Source of the DNA: CAZBWE01 sp964495465
GTDB taxonomy: Bacteria; Planctomycetota; Phycisphaerae; Sedimentisphaerales; Anaerobacaceae
NCBI GenBank assembly: GCA_964495465.1
Contig: CAZBWE010000100.1
Span: 1 to 7,410, forward strand
Direction: 5' to 3'
DNA length: 7,410 nt
Shown here: piece after piece, positions 1-5,599 of the stretch
Layout: the number at the start of each line of letters is the position of its first letter
Numbering within the stretch: position 1 is the first letter of the stretch
The notes under the pieces: model-generated
What the model saw: the letters and a program-made list of their open reading frames with translations, nothing else
What the model was told of the DNA's origin: nothing
Database searches by the model: none
Translations under genes and position numbers: made by a program

Positions 1-1634
1 GGGCGCCGCACAGGGGCCTTCTCCGCGCCTGCGGCCTTACTGATGCAGACATTGAAAAACCATTTATCGGCATAGCCAACAGTTTTTGCGAGATAGTGCC
101 CGGGCACGTTCACCTGAATAAGGTGGCGGATGTTGTCAAGCAATCGGTCCGCAAGGCGGGGGGAACGCCTTTCGAATTTAACACGATAGCGGTCTGCGAT
201 GGTGTAGCTATGGGCCATACGGGTATGAAATACTCTCTGGCCTCGCGGGAAATTATCGCCGATTCGGTGGAGACGATGGCCAGGGCGCACTGCTTTGATG
301 CCCTTATCTGTATCCCTAACTGCGATAAGATTATCCCCGGGATGTTAATGGCGGCGGTCCGGCTGAATATCCCGACAATCTTCGTATCCGGCGGGCCAAT
401 GGCGGCGGGCAAAACAAAAGACGGCAGAGCCGTTGACCTTATCAGCATATTTGAAGGTGTTGCCGAATTCAACGCCGGCAAAATTGACGAAGCACAACTG
501 AAAGAACTCGAATGCACCGGTTGTCCGGGCGAGGGAAGCTGCTCGGGTATGTTCACGGCCAACTCGATGAACTGTCTCTGCGAGGCGATTGGGATGGCCC
601 TTGCGGGAAATGGCACTATCCTCGCTATTGACCCAAGACGGCAGGAGCTTTACAAAGAGGCAGGCAAACAGATTATGTTCCTGCTCGAAAAGGACATCAA
701 GCCGTTAGACATAATCAACGAAAAATCGCTGGATAATGCCTTTGTTCTGGATATGGCGATGGGCGGCTCGACTAATACCGTGCTTCATACACTGGCGGTT
801 GCCAACGAAGCCGGTATCAAATACGGTCTTGAGCGGATAAATACTATTTCAGTCAAATGCCCGAATATATGCAAGGTGGCACCGTCGAGCAAATTTCACA
901 TCGAGGATGTCGATGCCGCCGGCGGCATAAGCGCTATATTAAAAGAGGTCAGCAAAATCCCCAATCTGCTTAATACAGATTGTCCAACTGTAACCGGCAA
1001 GACAATTGGTGAAAATATCGCCGGTGCGGAGATTAAAAATCCTGAGGTCATTCGTTCATTAGATAATGCGTATTCGAAAACAGGCGGTTTAGCAATCCTG
1101 CGTGGTAATCTTGCTCCCAAGGGCGGCATTGTAAAGACGGCAGGAGTTGCACCTGAAATGCTGACTCATAGCGGCCCTGCGGTTATCTTCGAGAGTCAGG
1201 AAGATGCCTGCGAAGGGATTCTGGCAGGAAAGGTCAAACAAGGCGATGTCGTGGTTATTCGCAATGAAGGACCCAAAGGTGGGCCTGGTATGCAGGAGAT
1301 GCTCAGCCCGACCAGCTATATTATGGGTGCCGGATTAGGAGAATCCGTTGCTTTGATTACCGATGGCCGCTTTTCCGGCGGGACACGCGGCGCCTGCATC
1401 GGGCATATAAGCCCTGAAGCCGCGGTCGGCGGGCCTATCGGATTGTTAAAAGATGGTGACATCATCGAAATCGATATCCCCAACAACAAAATAAACGTGA
1501 AACTATCCGACAAAGAATTGGCAGAACGTAAAAAGCAATTCAAGCCGCCAAAGCCGAGAATAACAAAGGGCTACCTTGCAAAGTATGCTTCAATGGCCAC
1601 CAGCGCCGATACCGGAGCGGTGCTGAAATGGTAA
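1..1634 (+). CDS. ilvD: Dihydroxy-acid dehydratase, 5' partial
   Basis: This enzyme dehydrates 2,3-dihydroxy-isovalerate and 2,3-dihydroxy-3-methylvalerate to the 2-keto acids in valine, leucine and isoleucine synthesis, using an Fe-S cluster and Mg2+ in the cytoplasm. The reading frame is open from base 3, and the first visible residues, APHRGLLRACGLTDAD, match the IlvD N-terminus, so only about 10-20 residues lie before the window. An internal GTG at 96 is not the true start. There are 543 visible residues against about 555-615 for the family. Visible motifs are PGHVHL (about 33-38), CIPNCDKIIPGM (about 103-114), a Cys-rich CTGCPGEGSCSGMFTANSMNC-type block (about 171-191), and GRFSGGTRG near the C-terminus. 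The first motif has PGH where [2Fe-2S] plant-type enzymes carry a PCN cysteine, so I infer the oxygen-sensitive [4Fe-4S] type known from E. coli. It ends in TAA, 1 nt before the next gene. Confidence 0.97.
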   Translation, partial: APHRGLLRACGLTDADIEKPFIGIANSFCEIVPGHVHLNKVADVVKQSVRKAGGTPFEFNTIAVCDGVAMGHTGMKYSLASREIIADSVETMARAHCFDALICIPNCDKIIPGMLMAAVRLNIPTIFVSGGPMAAGKTKDGRAVDLISIFEGVAEFNAGKIDEAQLKELECTGCPGEGSCSGMFTANSMNCLCEAIGMALAGNGTILAIDPRRQELYKEAGKQIMFLLEKDIKPLDIINEKSLDNAFVLDMAMGGSTNTVLHTLAVANEAGIKYGLERINTISVKCPNICKVAPSSKFHIEDVDAAGGISAILKEVSKIPNLLNTDCPTVTGKTIGENIAGAEIKNPEVIRSLDNAYSKTGGLAILRGNLAPKGGIVKTAGVAPEMLTHSGPAVIFESQEDACEGILAGKVKQGDVVVIRNEGPKGGPGMQEMLSPTSYIMGAGLGESVALITDGRFSGGTRGACIGHISPEAAVGGPIGLLKDGDIIEIDIPNNKINVKLSDKELAERKKQFKPPKPRITKGYLAKYASMATSADTGAVLKW

Positions 1635-1635
1635 G

Positions 1636-2064
1636 ATGCCAATAAAAAAGAAAACTCCGTGGTATGTTGCCGGTCTGCATTTTGAGTGTATGCAGTGCGG
1701 GGCGTGCTGCGCCGGGCCGAGCAAGGGCTATATCTGGGTAACACGTCCGGAAATCAAACTAATCGCAGATTTTCTGAAAATGACAACCGCCGAGTTAAGG
1801 CGGAAGTTCTTAAAACGTGTCGGCCTGCGAACAAGCATTATTGAACAACGTTCTACAAGGAATTGCATATTCTTGAAAGACGAGGCGGGTAAAAAAACGT
1901 GTATGATTTATCCTGTTCGGCCGAACCAGTGCAGGAACTGGCCTTTCTGGCCGAGCAACTTGAAAAACCCCGAAATCTGGAACGAGACAGCCAAAAAATG
2001 CCCCGGCATAAATCGAGGGAAGTTATACAACTGCGAGGAAATAGAAAAAATCAAAAAGAAATAG
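1636..2064 (+). CDS. YkgJ-family cysteine cluster protein (putative Zn/Fe-chelating)
   Basis: This is a 142-residue soluble protein with the family signature CMQCGACC (residues 18-25), followed by C77, C89, C99, C122 and C133 and an RPNQCRNWPFW block (95-105). CxxCxxCC followed by an RPxxCRxWPFW segment is typical of the YkgJ group (Pfam CxxCxxCC, described as a putative zinc- or iron-chelating domain). The biochemical function of the family is not established. The N-terminus is short and basic, with no signal peptide or membrane segment. The ATG lies 1 nt after the ilvD stop, with only a weak purine stretch (GGTAAG) before it, so translation is probably coupled to ilvD. The lysine-rich C-terminus (IEKIKKK) runs straight into the downstream repeat tract. 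A role in metal or Fe-S cluster handling for IlvD is an inference from the coupling alone. Confidence 0.88.
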   Translation: MPIKKKTPWYVAGLHFECMQCGACCAGPSKGYIWVTRPEIKLIADFLKMTTAELRRKFLKRVGLRTSIIEQRSTRNCIFLKDEAGKKTCMIYPVRPNQCRNWPFWPSNLKNPEIWNETAKKCPGINRGKLYNCEEIEKIKKK

Positions 2065-2145
2065 CCACAGAGGTAAAGAAATAGGCACAAAGGCACAGAG
2101 GCACAAAGGCACGAAGGATAAATACGAAATACGAAATCCGAATTT
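2065..2145. repeat. Short-period intergenic repeat tract, left of assembly gap
   Basis: Directly after the ykgJ stop the sequence becomes periodic. Four copies of an 8-nt unit (GGCACAAA, GGCACAGA, GGCACAAA, GGCACGAA) fill 2084-2115. Three copies of a 7-nt unit (ATACGAA, ATACGAA, ATCCGAA) fill 2122-2142. The stretch before these, with CCACAGAGG, is similar in style. The tract contains no gene. From memory, such strings are dispersed non-coding repeats in planctomycete and related draft genomes, and their high copy number would explain why the assembly broke here. Confidence 0.75.
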
Positions 2146-2245
2146 NNNNNNNNNNNNNNNNNNNNNNNNNNNNNNNNNNNNNNNNNNNNNNNNNNNNNNN
2201 NNNNNNNNNNNNNNNNNNNNNNNNNNNNNNNNNNNNNNNNNNNNN
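2146..2245. other. Assembly gap (100 N)
   Basis: Exactly 100 undetermined bases are present, the conventional length for a scaffold gap of unknown size. Both flanks are repeat-like, so the gap most likely hides further copies of the intergenic repeat. The true distance between the two ykgJ genes is unknown, and a missing small gene cannot be excluded. Confidence 0.98.
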
Positions 2246-2275
2246 AATAACTAAAACTCAAATGACCAAAACAAA
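2246..2275. repeat. Right flank of the intergenic repeat, overlapping a start codon
   Basis: The AT-rich stretch after the gap (AATAACTAAAACTCAAATGA, then CCAAAACAAA) resembles the CTAAAATTCAAATGACCAAA-type tails that I recall accompanying ACGAAATCCGAA repeats in planctomycete-like drafts. If so, it is the other end of the tract that begins at 2065. It contains the apparent ATG at 2262 of the downstream gene and has no Shine-Dalgarno sequence. The repeat assignment is from memory and not verified by search. Confidence 0.4.
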
Positions 2276-2717
2276 AAGTCATAGCCGGTTGTTGGAAAAA
2301 GTTGCTGAAATTTACGACTGGCTGGATTTACAAATACGTAATAACCGCAGCTTAGCCGGACATTGTGACGCCTGCGGCAAATGCTGCAAGTTCGACAAGC
2401 CTGCCAGCGAACAGGGATTCGACCATCGTCTGTTTGTTACAACGCCCGAAATGATGTATCTGGCTTCAAATCTGGGTAGTGAAATTATAAAGCCGATGCT
2501 GACAAGTCTTTGTCCGTATAACATTGACGGCAAGTGCAGCGTTTATGAATATCGTTTTGCCGGCTGTAGAATCTTCTATTGCAGGGGCGATAAAGATTTT
2601 CAGAGCGAATTGAGTGAATCTGCCCTTAAGAAATTCAAATCAATCTGTGAAGAGTTCGAAATTGATTACCAATATGCCGATTTGGCTACCGCATTGAACA
2701 ATCTTTTTGTCGTTTAA
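2262..2717 (+). CDS. YkgJ-family cysteine cluster protein, second type
   Basis: This is a protein of up to 151 residues with the signature CDACGKCC (35-42), then C84, C92, C102, C107 and C129 in the segment CPYNIDGKCSVYEYRFAGCR. That pattern (CxxCGxCC, then CP...GxCxxYxxRPxxCR-like) places it in the YkgJ zinc/iron-chelating superfamily. It lacks the WPFW block of its neighbour, so the two are not recent duplicates. No signal peptide or membrane segment is seen. The start is uncertain: the ATG at 2262 lies in repeat-like DNA without a ribosome binding site, the frame stays open into the assembly gap, and TTG codons at 2289 and 2292 are alternatives. All candidate starts keep the cysteine motif. 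The TAA stop overlaps the stop of ftsQ on the other strand. The function is unknown. Confidence 0.82.
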   Translation: MTKTKSHSRLLEKVAEIYDWLDLQIRNNRSLAGHCDACGKCCKFDKPASEQGFDHRLFVTTPEMMYLASNLGSEIIKPMLTSLCPYNIDGKCSVYEYRFAGCRIFYCRGDKDFQSELSESALKKFKSICEEFEIDYQYADLATALNNLFVV

Positions 2718-3631
2718 TATTTATCAATAGGCAGGGGGATGTTATCCTGGGGGTTGCGAAGATTGATGTATTTTGCGCCGCCTAACAGCGAGCCGTACTC
2801 TTTGTAATAACCGTAGAGCTTGGCCAGCTTTTCCTCGTCGGTGGCTTCCAGATGCTGCTGCCAGGCGCCGAATTCAGCTCCCCAGATAATTTCTGTGTTG
2901 TCTGTTGCATAAAGAATAATGTGCGGCTGGCTGCTGTTATGACGGCCTTTGAAATTGCTTACATCAATGCTGTCAATTTCATTAAGAAGCGGCTTGTCAG
3001 GCGTGACGGATTCATCCATTTTTGCAAGTGCGGCCAGTATGGTTACCGCCGCCGTGAGGTCATCCGCTGTAACCGGCTGTCCGACCGGTGGAGTTGACGT
3101 TACCGAAATACCCCTGGCCTGGATAATCGGCAGGTTCGGGAGCGGCACAAAATCGAGCACAACAGACTCGGCATCGACGTAAAATTTATTAAAACCTAAT
3201 TTTATCAGGGCCAGAGGTTTCCGCCATTGCCCCTTGATTATGATATTATCGTGCGTGGTTTGCACTTTTATCTTGTCAATCCAGCCCACGGATGCGAGAT
3301 TTTCCGCTATTAACTGTGCGGCATTTTCATCAAGCTTGATATATTTATAGCCGGCTGCGGCAAAAACCTTGGTTTTCAGCTCAGTATTTACCCATTCAGG
3401 CACATCTACCAGCACAAGCGGTCCTGTCTCGGCAGGTGCGTTTGAGGCAATATACTTCCGCCCAAAATAAAGAGCTGCACCCACCGCTGCAATAACAAGG
3501 ACCACCGCCAGCACTTTTAAGATTCCCATTAAATTCGGCATGTGCCAATTTAGCTTCTGCCCTTTTGGGGAGGCCCTGTGCCTGAATGAAATCCTCTTGA
3601 CACTGTTTTTTGTTTTTTTTCTTTTGGCCAC
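2714..3631 (-). CDS. ftsQ: Cell division protein FtsQ (DivIB-type)
   Basis: This is a 305-residue bitopic membrane protein. It has a very basic cytoplasmic N-terminus (MAKRKKTKNS...), one transmembrane helix at about 37-57 (ILKVLAVVLVIAAVGAALYF), and an extracytoplasmic region. In that region about 72-137 fit a POTRA-like domain (GWIDKIKVQ..., WRKPLALI), and the C-terminal part ends in YINLRNPQDNIPLPI, the usual FtsQ closing strand. FtsQ links early and late divisome proteins through FtsL/FtsB. The sequence is divergent, and the assignment leans on topology, the C-terminal motif and position directly after ddl, as in the dcw cluster. The start is GTG, 2 nt after the ddl TAG, with no strong Shine-Dalgarno, so coupling to ddl is likely. 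Next in the usual order would be ftsA and ftsZ, but here a convergent ykgJ follows and the stop codons overlap. Confidence 0.85.
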   Translation of the reverse strand: MAKRKKTKNSVKRISFRHRASPKGQKLNWHMPNLMGILKVLAVVLVIAAVGAALYFGRKYIASNAPAETGPLVLVDVPEWVNTELKTKVFAAAGYKYIKLDENAAQLIAENLASVGWIDKIKVQTTHDNIIIKGQWRKPLALIKLGFNKFYVDAESVVLDFVPLPNLPIIQARGISVTSTPPVGQPVTADDLTAAVTILAALAKMDESVTPDKPLLNEIDSIDVSNFKGRHNSSQPHIILYATDNTEIIWGAEFGAWQQHLEATDEEKLAKLYGYYKEYGSLLGGAKYINLRNPQDNIPLPIDKY

Positions 3632-3633
3632 AG

Positions 3634-4662
3634 CTACTTTTTATTGCTCATAGTCCGATTAAATTGAGGTTCAAGATTGTAATTTGCCAAGGCCGATTCG
3701 ATGATTCTTACGCACAAATCACTCATTGAGAGCCCAACCTTTTCAGCCGCTTTGGGCAGCAGTGAATGCTTTGTGAAACCCGGTATGGTATTAACTTCCA
3801 GAGCATAGGGAATTTGGTTATTACACAAAATAATATCCACCCTTGCAAAGCCCCTGCAGCCGAGCGCGTTGTAACAAGCAAGCGCCGCCTGATTGATTTT
3901 CGCCACGAGGGCCGGCTCATCAATCGTATCAAAGAGATATTCGGTCTGCTCATCGATATATTTTGCGTGATAATCGTAAAAGCCGCTCTTGCTGCGAATC
4001 TCAATAATTGGCAGTGCCCGGTTTTCAAGAATGCCAATGGTTATTTCCCGCCCTTGGATATATTTTTCAATCATACACTCGCCAAATTCGCTCAGGCACT
4101 TCTCGGCTGCCGTTATTGCGGACTTTGGGTCATCGGCGATAGTAACGCCGATAGCGCTTCCCTGCCTTACCGGTTTTACTACAAACTTATCAGCCAGTTG
4201 GTGTAGCCTGCTTTCGAGATTTTCTGTGTTGGCGGTGAATTCAATTGCTGCAGGCGTAGCAACGCCGGTTTCGGTAAAGGCCTTTTTGCTTGCCATTTTG
4301 TCGAACGCTAACCTGCTCGCGGCCGGCCCGCTGCCGGTATAGACCAATCCTCTATCTTCGAGTATTTGCTGAAGCTGGCCGTCTTCACCGAATCTGCCGT
4401 GCAGTGCAATGAAAAAAACATCGATGTCACTATCATCAAGTATATCCATACTGTTCGGCCGGATATCAGCAGTTACTACATTCAGGTTAGCTTCTTTTAG
4501 CGCCTCGGCAATACATAGACCGCTTTGGCTGCTGATGTCGCGTTCCTCACTAATGCCGCCCATAAGAACGGCAACCTTTAATGGCTCGGCTCTGTTCACC
4601 ACAAGTTTATGATTTATCACTTTCAATTTGCGACTTGTTTTTTGCCATTTGTTTTTTGCCAT
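3634..4662 (-). CDS. ddl: D-alanine--D-alanine ligase
   Basis: This cytoplasmic ATP-grasp enzyme joins two D-alanines using ATP and supplies the dipeptide for the peptidoglycan precursor. Motifs, numbered from the first ATG, are VAVLMGGISEERDIS (30-44, with E40 matching the catalytic Glu15 of E. coli DdlB), ALHGRFGEDGQ (86-96), KPVRQGSAIGV (163-173), FYDYHAKY (228-235, with K234/Y235 matching K215/Y216), D276, and EVNTIPGFTKHS (289-300, with E289 and N291 as metal ligands and S300 matching S281). The catalytic set is complete. The first 27 residues (MAKNKWQKTSRKLKV...) are not typical of Ddl, which normally begins a few residues before VAVLMGG. The ATG at 4662 lies in a 14-bp tandem duplication, so GTG codons at 4602 or 4599 or the TTG at 4626 are alternative starts. 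No clear Shine-Dalgarno supports any of them. Confidence 0.95.
   Translation of the reverse strand: MAKNKWQKTSRKLKVINHKLVVNRAEPLKVAVLMGGISEERDISSQSGLCIAEALKEANLNVVTADIRPNSMDILDDSDIDVFFIALHGRFGEDGQLQQILEDRGLVYTGSGPAASRLAFDKMASKKAFTETGVATPAAIEFTANTENLESRLHQLADKFVVKPVRQGSAIGVTIADDPKSAITAAEKCLSEFGECMIEKYIQGREITIGILENRALPIIEIRSKSGFYDYHAKYIDEQTEYLFDTIDEPALVAKINQAALACYNALGCRGFARVDIILCNNQIPYALEVNTIPGFTKHSLLPKAAEKVGLSMSDLCVRIIESALANYNLEPQFNRTMSNKK
4635..4662. repeat. Perfect 14-bp tandem duplication over the ddl start codon
   Basis: The sequence TTGTTTTTTGCCAT occurs twice in a row, at 4635-4648 and 4649-4662. On the - strand this reads ATGGCAAAAAACAA twice. Both copies begin with an ATG. Because 14 is not a multiple of 3, only the upstream ATG (4662) is in frame with ddl; the second (4648) opens a frame that stops after 13 codons. 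Confidence 0.95.
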
Positions 4663-4717
4663 AAGTTTTCACGAATTCCGACCAACTATTGCTTCGTGTT
4701 CATTCGTGGTTAAATCC
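4663..4717. repeat. murB-ddl spacer with repeat remnant and inverted repeat
   Basis: The 55-nt spacer contains, on the - strand, CACGAATGAACACGAA, two CACGAA units 10 nt apart. An inverted partner gives a 7-bp arm pair (CACGAAT at 4670-4676 and ATTCGTG at 4702-4708, 25-nt loop). The CACGAATGAACACGAA string resembles a dispersed repeat I recall from planctomycete-like genomes. No T-run follows the stem, so it is not an intrinsic terminator. No Shine-Dalgarno stands before the ddl ATG. Confidence 0.5.
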
Positions 4718-5599
4718 TCACTTCCAGATTTCGATTTCAAGCTCCAATTCGATATCGAATTTTTCTTTGACTCTCTGCCTAACAGCGTCAATGAGTCTCA
4801 TAACATCGCTACTTTTGCACCCTTTTTGTGCGATAATGAAGTTGGCGTGTTTTTCGCTGACGACCGCTCCTCCGATTTGCAGCCCTTTAAGGCCGGCCCT
4901 GTCAATCAGAGCGCCGGCTGATACGCCTCTTGGATTTTTGAATATGCAGCCGGAATTTTTCGTATTTAACGGCTGATTATTCTTCTTATAAATCCAGGCC
5001 TCCTTGACCGTTCGCATAATCTGTTCAGGGTCTGCGGAGGATAATTGCATCCGGGCATTTAAAACGAACTTTGCAATGATATTTGTGCTTCGGTAGTCGA
5101 ACATCAATTCCGGCTTGCTTTTCTCGAAGATGTCTCCCTGGCTGTCCATCAGGGTTACGGATTCGACAACTGCGCCGATATCGCCGAAGTTGCCTCCTGC
5201 GTTCATTTTCACGGCGCCGCCAATCGAACCTGGTATGCCGGTTATGGCCTCAATGCCGGAAAGCCCCTCTTGCACGCAGGTCAAAACCAGCTTGGCCAGC
5301 TCCGCTCCGGCCCAGGCGGTAATCTCTTCACCGTTAAATTCTATTTTGGTGAATTTATCCGTTTCAAGCTTTATGACCGCCGCCCGCGGGCCCTCGTCAC
5401 TTATAAGCAGGTTTGAGCCAAAGCCCAATACATAAACCGGGAGTTTGTTTTCGTTGCACCGTTTAACCACTTCCTTAAGCTGGTCTGTGTTTTTCGGCCT
5501 GATAAAATAATCGGCAGGCCCGCCCAGACCATACCAGGTATGCTTTGCTAAAGGATAGTCGGTTTTAACTATTTCTTCCAAGCCACTGAATATATTCAT
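4718..5599 (-). CDS. murB: UDP-N-acetylenolpyruvoylglucosamine reductase
   Basis: This FAD-dependent enzyme reduces UDP-GlcNAc-enolpyruvate to UDP-MurNAc with NADPH, the second committed step of peptidoglycan synthesis, in the cytoplasm. The 293 residues match the short type II MurB length. Motifs are TWYGLGGPADYF (21-32), LGFGSNLLISDEG (58-70) and GIPGSIGGAVKMNAG (121-135) of the FAD-binding domain, then FDYRST (167-172, catalytic Arg170), NSGCIFKNP (215-223) and SEKHANFI (248-255). Position 218 is Cys where E. coli has the proton-donating Ser229. E288 near the C-terminus is the likely equivalent of Glu325. The ATG is well supported by GGAAGG 6 nt upstream (5606-5611), which lies inside the end of murC. 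The first 35 nt of the gene overlap murC in another frame. The stop is TGA. Confidence 0.97.
   Translation of the reverse strand: MNIFSGLEEIVKTDYPLAKHTWYGLGGPADYFIRPKNTDQLKEVVKRCNENKLPVYVLGFGSNLLISDEGPRAAVIKLETDKFTKIEFNGEEITAWAGAELAKLVLTCVQEGLSGIEAITGIPGSIGGAVKMNAGGNFGDIGAVVESVTLMDSQGDIFEKSKPELMFDYRSTNIIAKFVLNARMQLSSADPEQIMRTVKEAWIYKKNNQPLNTKNSGCIFKNPRGVSAGALIDRAGLKGLQIGGAVVSEKHANFIIAQKGCKSSDVMRLIDAVRQRVKEKFDIELELEIEIWK

Noticed and set aside
96..98. GTG as the start of ilvD
   Set aside because: The frame is open to the window edge and the upstream 31 residues match conserved IlvD sequence, so the gene starts outside the window.
110..616. Open frame of 168 codons on the - strand opposite ilvD
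   Set aside because: It lies fully inside the strongly conserved ilvD frame and its translation shows no recognisable domain; it is a shadow frame.
2084..2142. Possible CRISPR array from the regular repeats
   Set aside because: Units are 7-8 nt and contiguous with no unique spacers, and no cas gene is nearby.
1908..2282. Open frame on the - strand running through the 100-N gap
   Set aside because: It is open only because Ns carry no stop codons. It overlaps both ykgJ genes and the repeat tract, and its translation is low-complexity repeat.
2720..2760. Terminator hairpin between the convergent ykgJ and ftsQ genes
   Set aside because: Only short arms (CAGG/CCTG, GGAT/ATCC) without a T-tract, and the stretch is ftsQ coding sequence.
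3766..4342. Open frames on the + strand opposite ddl
   Set aside because: ddl has all its catalytic motifs; the opposing frames have no domain, no ribosome binding site and overlap each other.
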